Shown here: one piece after another, positions 24,359 to 33,929 of the stretch | Position numbering within the stretch: the stretch's first letter is position 1 | Layout of the letters: each line of letters begins with the position of its first letter | Assembly (NCBI RefSeq): GCF_958295425.1 | Contig: NC_081153.1 | Coordinates: 3,746,888-3,810,887, forward strand | DNA from: Solea solea | Lineage: Eukaryota > Chordata > Actinopteri > Pleuronectiformes > Soleidae | DNA length: 64,000 bases | Direction of reading: 5' to 3' | Position numbers and translations under genes: made by a program | Notes under the pieces: model-generated | The model's input: the letters and a program-made list of their open reading frames with translations, nothing else | The model's database searches: none | Told to the model about the DNA's origin: nothing

Positions 24359-25282
24359 GTATTAGGGCCAAACTGAAAAGAAAAAAAAGAAAAAATCTTT
24401 CGAGAATAAAGTTGTAATATTAGGAGAATAAAGTCGTAATATAAGGAGAATAAAACTGTAATATTTGGAGAATAAAGTCTTAATACTAGGAGAATAAAGT
24501 CGTAATATTAGGAGAATAAAGTCGTAATATTATGAGAATAAAACTAATATTTGGAGAATAATGTCATAATATTAGGAGAATAAAGTTGTAATATTAGGAG
24601 AATAAAGTCATAATATTAGGAGAATAAAGTTGTAATATTAGGAGAATAAAGTTGTAATATTAGGAGAATAAAGTCGTAATATTAGGAGAATAAAGTGGTA
24701 ATATTAGGAGATTAAAGTCGGAATATTAGGAGAATAAAGTGGTAATATTAGGAGAATAAAGTGGTAATATGAGGAGAATACAGGCATAATATTAGGAAAA
24801 TAAAGTCATAATATTAGGAAAATAAAGTGGTAATATTAGGAGAATAAAGGCGCAATATTAGGAGAATAAAGGCGTAATATTAGGAGAATAAAGGCATAAT
24901 ATTAGGAGAATAAAGTGGTAATATTAGGAGACTAAAGGTGTAATATTAGGAAAATAAAGTGGTAATATTAGGAGAATAAAGTGGTAATATTAGGAAAATA
25001 AAGTGGTAATATTAGGAGAATAAAGTGGTAATATTAGGAGAATAAAGGTGTAATATTAGGAGAATAAGTCGTAACATTACAAGAATAAAGGCGTAATATT
25101 GGGAGAATAAAGTCGTAACATTACGAGAATAAAGTTGCAAAGACGATCAGCTGCAACCTGCGACAAGATGAGAATTGCAGAGCAATTAATGTTTTTAATT
25201 AAGTATTGATACAAAATCTCGTAATATTACCACTTTATTCTCGAAAGATTTAAAAACACAATTTTCAGTTTGGCCCTAATAC
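24359..25282. mobile_element. Foldback MITE with internal 22-bp minisatellite
   Basis: The left end reads TTAGGGCCAAACTGAAAA at 24361, followed by an A-rich spacer and AATCTTTCGAGAATAAAG. The right end, read in reverse complement from 25280, gives TTAGGGCCAAACTGAAAA, an AT-rich spacer and AAATCTTTCGAGAATAAAG. The inverted arms are about 60-70 bp. TA dinucleotides flank both ends, compatible with a TA target duplication. Between the arms lies the tandem array annotated at 24399-25137 and a short unique part (25138-25212). No open frame of note is present. It is a non-autonomous inverted-repeat element whose interior was taken over by a tandem array seeded from its own arm. Confidence 0.88.
24399..25137 (+). 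repeat. 22-bp minisatellite, about 33 units
   Basis: The unit combines GAGAATAAAG, a variable T(C/T/G)G or G(C/T)G step, and GTAATATTAG. About 33 units run head to tail. Units are diverged at a few fixed positions (GTTG, GTCG, GTGG, GGCG) and similar variants cluster, for example GTGG units around 24960-25050. Occasional slips (AAACT at 24446 and 24539) shift the spacing. Each unit carries AATAAA. The first unit overlaps the left inverted arm of the surrounding element, so the array arose from the arm. Confidence 0.95.
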
Positions 25283-25615
25283 TGTGTCGTACATTGTCTA
25301 TTTGTCTGTGAGCAGCATCATTCAAAAAGTAAGGAACAGATTTGACTGGGGATGCAGATCATGGCCCAGTGAGGAAGAATATATTAGATTTTGATCTAGA
25401 TTTTGAAGTGGCCTTGGTGGAAGCTTGTCCTTTCTGAGCGGTTTCTCTAGTTTGTTAATTTATTAACTTTTTTGTTAATTATCTGGATCTTCTGACATGA
25501 ACCAGCCATTGAGTTGTTTAACACAGCAGAACTCTTTCAATCTAATGAGTTAAGTTTCCACGTACACAGTAATAAGAAGAAGAAGTGGAGTGGTGCAGCA
25601 GATGGAGTGTCTCCC

Positions 25616-25756
25616 ACAGGGCCCTGATCTTGGTCTGTCTGGGGTCACTTGTAGAGACAGAAGACACCGTGACAGACTAAATCCACAGATGGAACCATAG
25701 CAGGTTCTCAAACATGATTGGAACAACTGACTGGCCAAAAAACTGGATACTAGTTT
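25616..25756 (+). pseudogene. Tc1-like transposase C-terminal relic
   Basis: The text CTTGGTCTGTCTGGGGTCAC, TAGAGACAGAAGACACC, GACAGACTAAATCCACAGA, GCAGGTTCTCAAACATGATT and GGAACAACTGACTGGCCAAA follows the C-terminal part of fish Tc1-like transposases. Translation gives fragments such as QVLKHDWNN, interrupted by stop codons. Terminal repeats were not found. It is an old dead fragment. Confidence 0.6.
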
Positions 25757-25759
25757 GTC

Positions 25760-26350
25760 TGACGTTTGAAAATGTCTTTCACTTTTGACCGCTCCATCCA
25801 TCCCCTGATGAAGACAGTGGGACACAAGTGAAAGCTTGAAGAATCTTGTGACTCGACCATTTTTTTTAGTAGGGCTGGTTTACACAAAACACCAAAGATC
25901 GAATGACTTGATCAATCAATGAGGAGCAACTGTGTCCAGCTCACATGTCTAAAAGAGGTCATGGTTGTCCTCTCCTGAGGTGGCTGTAATGTGATTGTTA
26001 TGCAATTGTGACGTCGCTCCACCCTTCTCAGCTTCACCTCCTCATGCTGTCTGATTAAAGCCTGAAACACTTTACCACCCTGAGAAGCTTCTCACCAGTT
26101 CTGTCTCTCGGTATCTGCATTTTTATTGTAAAATGAAAATAATGGATTGAACTTATATTCGGTTTCTGCGAAGTGGGCTGTGCTTTCACTCAGGTGGAGC
26201 TAGCTTCTAAGCTAACCCGCGGTTTTGCCAATTTGTTAATTTTTTTTAGTCTATTTTATGGTGTAGAACCCAAAATACTTTCCTCGTACCTCTTTTCAGA
26301 AGCTCTGGTGTCACGGTTGTTCTCCATTTGAACTGTAAATCAATGTAACC
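25760..26350. other. Unique sequence, no gene seen
   Basis: No recognisable gene, RNA or repeat was seen here. Confidence 0.5.
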
Positions 26351-26351
26351 T

Positions 26352-26735
26352 CACTCAGTGTGTTTACATACATGTTAAAAGTCCCATTTTAGTCCAACTA
26401 AGACAGTAATTCGGTTTTCTTAATGTCATGTAAACACGGTACTTAGTCCAACTAAAATTGAGCTAGTCTTAGTCGGACTAACATACCCGGATAATGCCAT
26501 TCATAGTCTGATTACACCTATTGGCTTAGTCGAACTGGAGTTGGACTTGTCATAAACTGCAGTGCTGCTGCTGGAAAAGATTGTACGCCACTTTATAATC
26601 TCCCGGATCATATTGCGGATACATTTATTTTCTCCTTTGTTTGTATACTCAGACTCGGCAAGTTGTCCGATAGCCTGTCTTAGTCAGACTACGACCTGAG
26701 CTCGATTTAAACTGTCCATGTAAACGTACAGAGTG
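26352..26735 (+). mobile_element. Palindrome-rich MITE, family B, copy 2
   Basis: The left end CACTCAGTGTGTTTACATAC matches the right end in reverse complement, CACTCTGTACGTTTACATGG, at 15 of the 20 bases written. The interior has AGTCCGACTAA-type palindromes, CTTAATGTCATGTAAACAC and ACTTGTCATAAACTGCAGT, in the same order as copy 1. This 384-bp copy has both ends and is the cleanest of the four. It lacks the internal segment shared by copies 1 and 3. Confidence 0.8.
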
Positions 26736-26861
26736 TCTTATTTGGGCCAAAAGGACATTCAAAGTGGATCTAAGGTCATGCTGTGCTCAGAGTGTCCTCC
26801 ATTAACCACACAGTAATCACTTCGGATGGTCTGATGCACGTTTAGGCTGTATATTTTGAGT

Positions 26862-26908
26862 TTTAGGTTTTTTAAGGTTTTAGGATTTTTAAGGTTTTTT
26901 AAGGTTTG
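26862..26908. repeat. Short TTTTTAAGG tandem repeat
   Basis: Five imperfect GGTTTTTTAA-type units of 9-13 bp. Confidence 0.75.
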
Positions 26909-26910
26909 AC

Positions 26911-28109
26911 TTACTAGTTATACAATAACTAGTTGGAGTTTGTGGATTTGAATGGAGGCTTGTACAGAAGTGTGTTTGTAGTAACGTGTGTTTGCAATAA
27001 TGGCTCCAGTGTGGGTGTCTGCCTCCAAAAAGCCCATTCTAGTAGAACCCTGGCAGATGGTACCATAGTGGGGGGAGGTAGGATTGAGTTTAAAATGACC
27101 AGGAGCAGAAGATGGGGTGATGGGCTGTGACCGCTGCGGCTGCTCGGAGTTAAAATGAGGTGAGGGCAAGTGACATGTCTCTCAAAACCAGATGCAGTTT
27201 CAAGCGTGATTAACAACCTGCCACGCTAATTCCTGCCGAAATTGCTACTTAATGTTGTTAACCACATTGTCCAACACTTTTGGATTTGCTACTCATTTCA
27301 AATAACACATTACAGCGGGTGGCGCTCACAGCGTTACTTTCAACAGCCACGGAATGATTTATTGAATGTGGAAAATGTATATCCCCAATGTGCAAAGTTG
27401 TTCTGTTTTTTAATTACAGTAATAACTGAGCTTTATAGCTGTCAAGTAATGAGTATTTGCAGCCTCAAGGCTTCTGACTGTAATTAGAAAAGTAAAAATT
27501 GCCCGTCAAGGGAAAATCAAACTTGTCATTTGGTATCAAAGTTTAATGTTCTGTATTTCAACACCTGCAACAGTGTATGTTGGAGTGAAAGTGGGCGTCC
27601 AATCATATTGGGGTGGGGGGGGGACTCGTGAGCCAAAAGCTCCAGAGCCGCTGTTAAAATTCAGTGCAGTTTTAGTGTCAGATGGCAGGCGAAATGTGCT
27701 ACCTGCTGTGCTGGCAAAAACACTCTCGCAAGACAAACGCTGTGTGGAGAAATCAGACCAAAACCAGTGTTGTCTCACACATTTGTTCTCACGCTTTTCT
27801 CAGTAAACAAATATCGTTATTTGTTTTTTTTTGTGATATTTAATTGCCTGAATTTTACTGAAGACTTTCTGTATGATTTAAAAAAAAAAAAAAGAACCAA
27901 AAAAAAACAAGGTCACTCCTTCTGATGGATCGATATCCCCATGATAACGTTGTTTTTTAAGGCGCTGTGTGGTTCGTGGTTGCAGCTGCAGCATCAGTGG
28001 AGCGAAAGCCAGGACAGGATGGTCACGGGGGGTACGAGCCTTGGTCAGAGGAGGGGGGCGGTGGAGGTACCCCCATCTGCACCATCTGTGACAGATCCCA
28101 TGACCCCAT

Positions 28110-28110
<1 letters not shown>
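26911..28110. other. Unique sequence with homopolymer runs
   Basis: G-rich GGGGTGGGGGGGGG lies at 27610-27624 and A runs at 27881-27908. Open frames here are short and unrecognised. Confidence 0.45.

Positions 28111-28112
<2 letters not shown>

Positions 28113-28195
<83 letters not shown>
28113..28195. repeat. (CA)n microsatellite
   Basis: About 83 bp of uninterrupted CA. The His-Thr and Cys-Val frames through it are artefacts. Confidence 0.98.
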
Positions 28196-28196
<1 letters not shown>

Positions 28197-28199
28197 CCC

Positions 28200-28970
28200 C
28201 TGATCCAGAATCAGTGGGCTGTGTCCCACTTCATAACTTGTCATAATGATAAGTCACCAGGAAATGATCGCAATGCTCATTTCACGTTATTGAAATGGTG
28301 TGATTTTTGTTGACTCTCGGGGGGGATTGCATTCACAAAAGTGTCATAGTCAACATTTAAATGTCCTAATAAATCACGATAATTATACTTATGGTCCCAA
28401 TCTCACTCCAAAAAGCTTTACTTTACTTTATACCTCTTCTGGCTCCACCTTAATACTGCCATCTTTCAAACGTGCATTTCCCCAAATCCCTGCTGCTCTT
28501 ATATGGCTGACTCGGGCTAATACAGATTGCAGGCACATACCAGATTACGTGTTTTGGACTGAGATGTATACAATCAAGTAGGATTTTTTTGGGATAACAC
28601 AAAACCCTCATATAGCTGTAATATAGGCTACCACCGAGGGAGCATGGTGGATAATTCGGCCGTGCACATAGATATAGGTTGAGCTCCCCAGGGGTTTTAG
28701 AGGATGTACGGACACAACGCGGTCTCTAACAGCGGTAATGTGATTAATTTGGCCAGGATTAGAATAAAAAAGGCAGATTGAATCGCATGGTCAAAAACAA
28801 TTTACTCTAAATCTGTACCCGTGCATATATTTTGTGTGCGTTTCCGCATACGTTTGGTTCTTAGTGATTCCCGAGCATATGTGAAAGGGATCCATCAATG
28901 ACATCTTTTATTGACCCAATTCTTCGTCCACACACACTTAGTCGATATCACTCCACATATGACTCAGGGA
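28200..28970. other. Unique sequence, no gene seen
   Basis: The 93-codon frame at 28300-28581 has no domain or motif. Confidence 0.45.
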
Positions 28971-28973
28971 TAT

Positions 28974-29006
28974 TGTGTGTTTGTGTGTGTGTGTGTATGT
29001 GTGTGG
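28974..29006. repeat. (TG)n microsatellite
   Basis: A TG tract with TTTG and TATG interruptions. Confidence 0.93.
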
Positions 29007-29264
29007 GGTGGTCTTTATTTAGGTGTGACAGATGTGTCGACATTATATACTGATCTGCTCTGCATGATGAGATTATTCACAGTGGACACCTGTCTTCATT
29101 CTCACTGTTTATGATGTGATTGAAGGGCATCGTGTGTGTGTTTTCTGGCATAAGCACTGACCTTGTCAGGACCGCTAGTCCTCATGGAGGCAAATAAACC
29201 TGGTCCTAATGAGGCAGGCACCTCATTTCAGATGAACCTGTGTAGTCAAGGGCTAAGATCAAAT

Positions 29265-29762
29265 CATTAAAGGCAGAATTCTGAGAATAAAGTGAGAAAT
29301 TCTGAGTTTAAAGGCAGAATTCTGAGAATAAAGTGAGAAATTCTGAGTTTAAGGGCAGAATTCTGAGAATAAAGTGAGAAATTCTGTTTAAAGTGAGAAA
29401 TTCTGAGTTTAAAGGCAGAATTCTGAGAATAAAGTGAGAAATTCTGAGTTTAAAGGCAGAATTCTGAGAATAAAGTGAGAAATTCTGAGTTTAAAGTGAG
29501 AAATTCTGAGTTTAAAGGCAGAATTCTGAGAATAAAGTGAGAAATTCTGAGTTTAAAGAGAGAAATTCTGAGAATAAAGTGAGAAATTCTGAGTTTAAAG
29601 GCAGAATTCTGAGAATAAAGTGAGAAATTCTGAGTTTAAAGGCAGAATTCTGAGAATAAAGTGAGAAATTCTGAGTTTAAAGGCAGAATTCTGAGAATAA
29701 AGTGAGAAATTCTGAGTTTAAAGTTAGAATTCTGAGTTTAAAGGCAGAATTCTGATAATAAT
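29265..29762 (+). repeat. 41-bp minisatellite built of two half-units
   Basis: The repeat alternates GGCAGAATTCTGAGAATAAA and GTGAGAAATTCTGAGTTTAA, giving a 41-bp period. About twelve units are present, with two places (about 29381 and 29500) where a single half-unit was gained. CAGAATTCTG is a perfect palindrome, so an EcoRI site recurs in almost every unit. AATAAA occurs ten times. No inverted terminal repeats were seen around it. Confidence 0.95.
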
Positions 29763-29818
29763 CTAAAATGAATAGAGGTTAATGCAATGTCCTCAGAAGA
29801 ATAGCTGCACAAACCTGA

Positions 29819-29839
29819 GTGTGTGTGTGTGTGTGTGTG
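29819..29839. repeat. (TG)n microsatellite
   Basis: A 21-bp TG tract close to the end of the 41-bp array. Confidence 0.93.
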
Positions 29840-31157
29840 ATAATCCCACTGAGCAGCTGTGCTTCAGCCTATAGAGCATCTGGTCATTTTGGCAGTGTGC
29901 TTATATAACATGATGTTGACCTCATATTACTGACGGTCAATAATGATGATTTGGTCTGATGTAATGCTGATTATTGGATGGAGGTAGTGCTTTTGTCTTA
30001 ATGTGGCGGCCACTGTATCACAGCAATTCCCAAAAGGTTTCAACCTGGCTCCACCGTTGACCTCCCATCAGTCTTTCTTATTGAGATTGTTCTCCATAAA
30101 CATCGGCGTCGGACAAAGTCACAAGCCACAGTGTGAGCGTTTCCAACTATTTATGTAGGTCAGCCGTTCGCAAACTTAAATGCACAGTATGCAATTACTG
30201 CCACCAGGGGTCTGTGTGTGAGTAAAAATAATAACAAAAGGCCACGTTTGATGTGAGGAAGCAACGTGGAATCATGGGAATTCCTCTGATGTCTAAGCGC
30301 TCTCACTTTACGGGAAAGCTCCCGCTCCATTAGTGCCAAATATTTCTCTGCCCATATTATTCATTTCATAAATAGGCAGGAATTAACATTTGAATTTTGC
30401 TTATAAAATGTGAAGCTCCGCTTAAATCTAGGAAAAACCACATGCCTTGAAACCGATGAGTTCATATGACTATAGTCTTAAGGTTTGTTTACTTTACGTC
30501 CACTTGTTGACTCCATAAGATTTTGTTGGATTTACTTAAAAATTGTGTTTGTTTGTAAAAGTTGTTATGACTCAAAAGTGGCAAGTTAAACCATTTCTAG
30601 ACATGGAGTCTGGGAGAAGTCCTGAGATGTGTTCACAAAAGCAGTGATGTGGACTCTGACCCATTTTACCTGCTGTGGATCCTCTCCAGTTCCTTTTTGC
30701 TGAACTCACACACAGAGTTCAGTGCAGGTATGAAAGCAGCTTTTATGTGTGTTGTGTTGTGTTGTGTAGCCGTGTGTAATACTGCTTGCTTTGTGCTCGC
30801 TCGTGCTATGATGCTATTGTGACGCCTTTATGCAGACGGACAATACAATGCAGTTTTTACTCCTTGCTCCTTTTATTCTCTTCTTTACGGTGAACCTGTC
30901 ACTTCCACTCCCGGGTCCTTTTTCACGGCATTAGATTAAACTAAAGTACTGCGTTAGACGGACTAAAACTCAGACGTTTAAAATGCATATAAACATGTTA
31001 GTCCAACTTATGTTTCACTGAATCGATTTTGTGCTCGGGGAATGTTCTGTCTGTTGCACTTGAGAGTGAAGATTAAGTGGAAAGAAAGTGAGTGGATGCA
31101 GTGGTTTTGCCCATTTGGAAACATTTTAATGTTGTTTAAACTTGTAATGTATTTCGC
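29840..31157. other. Mostly unique sequence
   Basis: No gene was recognised. A phrase at 30178-30215 (AATGCACAGTATGCAATTAC, then GCCACCAGGGGTC) resembles the start of a common fish MITE. A fuzzy fragment of MITE family B may lie at 30925-31010 (GTTAGACGGACTAAAAC, TAAACATGTTAGTCCAACT). Confidence 0.4.
30746..30767. repeat. (TTGTG)n short tandem repeat
   Basis: Four GTGTT-type units. Confidence 0.88.
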
Positions 31158-31302
31158 AGGGGCCACACGGTTGTGTAGTGGTTAGAACTCTTGCCTTTGC
31201 AGCAAGAATACACGGGTTCACGACCCGGTAGTCTGCGTGGGTTTGCTCCAGGTTTCTTCACACAATCAAAAAACATGCAGATTTGGGAATTGGACCATTT
31301 GG
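31158..31302 (+). repeat. Head of split tRNA-headed repeat
   Basis: GGGGCCACACGGTTGTGTAG, GTGGTTAGAACTCTTGCCTT, GCAGCAAGAATACACGGGTT, CTGCGTGGGTTTGCTCC and AAAAAACATGCAGATTTGGG follow the head of the common fish repeat. The tRNA-like part has a recognisable but imperfect B box (GGTTCACGACC). The rest of the element continues at 31672-31803, after an insertion. It is not a functional tRNA gene. Confidence 0.75.
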
Positions 31303-31671
31303 ATCAGCAACATAATAGCATAATAACCCCTGAACAATTAACAATTGTTTTACACCAAGTACAATTTCATCAATATTATGCCTAAATTTCCCGTTATCAC
31401 TAGGGCTGAAACAATGACTCAATTCATTGATTATTAATCGTTTACTAAATTAATCTGCAAGAGATTTGTCATACAAAGATTTTTGCGTTTTTGAACATAA
31501 TTAAACATTTGAGAACGACGTTATTTTCCAGGTTTGAGAAACAATTATCAAAATTTTCTACCACAAAGAGTTATCACAGGTATCTGGAAGTGAAAAACAA
31601 ATTCATCCTGTGGGCAGGATTGGACCCTCTGGCGGGACGCGGGCCATACGTTTGACACCCCTGCTGAGAGT
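31303..31671. mobile_element. hAT debris inserted in the tRNA-headed repeat
   Basis: Two fragments are seen. At 31403-31575, AGGGCTGAAACAATGACTCA, ATTGATTATTAATCG and AACATTTGAGAACGACGTTA match the family D MITE also found at 10848-11052 and 58990-59310. At 31605-31668, GGACGCGGGCCATACG and TTTGACACCCCTG match the right end of a hAT element of the CAGGGGTGTCAAACTC type, as at 52655-53014. Together they separate the head and tail of the host repeat. Confidence 0.65.
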
Positions 31672-31803
31672 GGATGGTTGTTTGTCTCTATAATGTGGCG
31701 ACCTGTCCAGGGTGTGACCCCGCCTTTGGCCCTATGTCAGCTGGGATTGGCACCAGCTGACATAGGGCGACCCTCATGTGGAGGATAAAGCGGTAGAAGA
31801 TGA
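31672..31803 (+). repeat. Tail of split tRNA-headed repeat
   Basis: GGATGGTTGTTTGTCTC, GGCGACCTGTCCAGGGTGTG, CCCCGCCTTTGGCCC, TGTCAGCTGGGATTGGCACC and GTGGAGGATAAAGCGGTAGA follow in consensus order. Inside it, CAGCTGACATAGGGC and GCCCTATGTCAGCTG make a local inverted repeat of about 15 bp. Confidence 0.8.
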
Positions 31804-31884
31804 AAAATCTGTTTTTCAGACAGATTATTGTACTATTTCATGTTCTAATCTCATCATTGTGTGTGTGTGGAAGTTACATAAACA

Positions 31885-32282
31885 TTTCTATAGCCCTTTA
31901 CAACAACCCACAGTTGACCCAAAGTGCTTTACCAAATAAAAGCATGCCAGACACACAGCATTAAAAGCAGACGCTAAAAACAAATTCATGAAACGTAAAT
32001 CAAAGCATAAAAAAAGAGGGTATTAAAAGCCATTCTGAATAAATATGTTTTAAGTTTGGATTTAAAAAGGCCCTTATCCCACCAGGAGATTATTCCAGAG
32101 TCTGGGGGCGTCAAGCATTAGCTGGTTAGACCGTAAATCTCTGCCGTGCTTGTGAACAGTTAAGATTTCTGTTAAATAGGCCGGGGCGAGACCATTAAGG
32201 GCTTTAAAAACAAACGTTAGTATTGAAAGAATAAAGTATTGGAGTGATGTGATGTCAAAAGGCGAGCAGCCGCGTTTTGCAG
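31885..32282 (-). mobile_element. LINE 3' end (Rex1/L2-like), minus strand, broken
   Basis: Translated on the minus strand, two frames give LQNAAARLLTSHHSN (near 32282-32235), then LFLKALNGLAPAYLTEIL, GRDLRSNQLMLDAPRLWNNL, then FKSKLKTYLFRMAF. The QNAAARLLT, KALNGLAPxYL, DAPRLWNxL and KTYLFRxAF motifs are the C-terminal end of a CR1/Rex1/L2-type reverse transcriptase. The 3' end, AAAGCACTTTGGGTCAACTG then GGGCTATAGAAAT, is the normal tail of this group. Frameshifts and a deletion after LLTSHHSN show it is dead. It belongs to a different lineage from the copy at 2470-3142. Confidence 0.75.
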
Positions 32283-32942
32283 TAACAAAACATCATCATT
32301 TTGTAGCAGTTGTGTACAGTTTCCTTCCCTTAAAAAAACACTAATGGTCTGGTTTGACCCCATCCAAGACAATCTTAGATCAAACACTGAATGTCTTATA
32401 CCTTATGTGTGTTTGAACTTAAATAATGTATGCATTTAAAACAGCAAAGGGAGCATGTTGTAACGTTCTCTCGCACTGGGAACAAGTGTCTTTGAAGTGT
32501 TGCTGTGTGTGTGTGTTCTGTATATGTGTGTGTTCACAAACTTGTGCAGGGTTGTGCCCTAAAGTCGTATAGGTTCTGTGCCGGGGTAATTGGATTACTG
32601 GATTCCTCAAACGTAAGTTAAAAAAAAAAAAGTACTATTTTATGCCTCCTCAGCATTGATGCTTCATCCTTTTGCTCCCTTTTTTTTTTTTTTTTAAACT
32701 TTCCTCAAGACATTAACAATAGAGACCCTGTCGATTTGCAAGAAACATCCAGAAGCGCTGACAAGTAGCTGTGGCAGCACGGAGGAGTCTAATTCTAGTC
32801 CTCTGACCTATTTCTATAGAAAGAAAAAAGCACGAGAATCTCCTCCCACCGTCTCCTGCTTCTCCTTCTGACTCCGTACTCGGTGTGATTGCATCAGGAC
32901 AAACTCACCTAGTACTCTATGTAGACCAGGCAGGCAATGGAA

Positions 32943-32964
32943 GTGTGTGTGTGTGTGTGTGTGT
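32943..32964. repeat. (TG)n microsatellite
   Basis: A 22-bp TG tract. Confidence 0.93.
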
Positions 32965-33296
32965 ATTTCATTTGACCGTGTCGTGTAGTCTGTGTCAAGG
33001 TCGACTGGCGCTTCATGCAGCCTCTCCACATTTCTACTTCTATCTAATTGATCCAGGAGATGAAAGGTGAGAAGACAAAAGAGTATATGCACAAATTTGG
33101 TGCAGTGTGCTTTGCACTTAGTCTGGGGGCAAGGTAATACCCGTGGATAAATCCATGCTGAAATAGGAGGGGAATGATTTAATAAGGGGAGTGTAATAGA
33201 AGGTGGGAGAGAAGGACAGATGGGATGGATGAATGTTTTGATCAGAGCAATAAAGAAAGACCCCTCTCTCTGCTTCCTTTCCTTTGCCCTAGGCTC

Positions 33297-33381
33297 TCAC
33301 TCTCTCTCTCTCTCTATCCATATATATTTATATATATATATACATGTATGGATGGATGTGTGTGTATGTGTGTGTGTGTTA
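33297..33381. repeat. Compound (CT)n(AT)n(TG)n tract
   Basis: A CT tract, then TATATATTTATATATATATA, then GGATGGATG and TG repeats. Confidence 0.93.
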
Positions 33382-33884
33382 TGCGGGCACTTCGGCTCTA
33401 ATAATGCACTGCGATGGGAATGAAGGGAGACAGCCGGGGGAATAGTGTAGAAAACAGAGAGGCAGCTTCGGTGGACTCCATTCAATCAGCGCAGAGCTGG
33501 ACCTCAGCTCATCTGCTCCGTAACAATGGAGGGGTCACTATGAATTAGAGGCACGCAAAGATTTGGGAGATGGAAGTATAGGCGAGAGACGCACACACAT
33601 ACACACACAAACAATAGAGACATGCACCCACATACACATCGTCACTTGCCCACTTATTTTCCTCCGTCCTTCCATCTATTTCCCCTCCTCTTTTCTCTTT
33701 CATCTCTATTGGTCTGTCTGGGGTCTAAACAGGTCCACCAACAGGCCTGGCATTGTGCAACGCCCCAGAGACCGAGTGTGACATTTAGTGCGCTCGGTTC
33801 CATTCCCCCCCGTCATTATTGGCTGTCCATTCTACTGCGGTTCTATGACAATAGCTGCTCTCTCTCTCTCACTCTTAAACAGGC

Positions 33885-33929
33885 CTGCTGTGGCTGCTGT
33901 GGCTGCTGTGGCTGCTGTGGCTGCTGCTG
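33885..33929. repeat. 9-bp (CTGCTGTGG)n tandem repeat
   Basis: Four perfect 9-bp units with a CTGCTG end. Since the period is a multiple of three, it keeps all frames open and reads as Cys-Cys-Gly on the plus strand and Ala-Ala-Thr on the minus strand. Nothing else suggests coding. Confidence 0.95.

Noticed and set aside
24399..25137. CRISPR-like appearance of regularly spaced repeats
   Set aside because: Units are directly adjacent with no unique spacers, the genome is vertebrate, and the array is a diverged minisatellite.
30691..30730. Mini-exon between CTCTCCAG and CAGGTATGA
   Set aside because: Short acceptor- and donor-like words occur often by chance, and nothing coding was recognised between them.
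31158..31230. Possible tRNA gene (B-box-like and A-box-like words)
   Set aside because: No acceptor stem or cloverleaf can be drawn, and the sequence continues into a known fish interspersed repeat.
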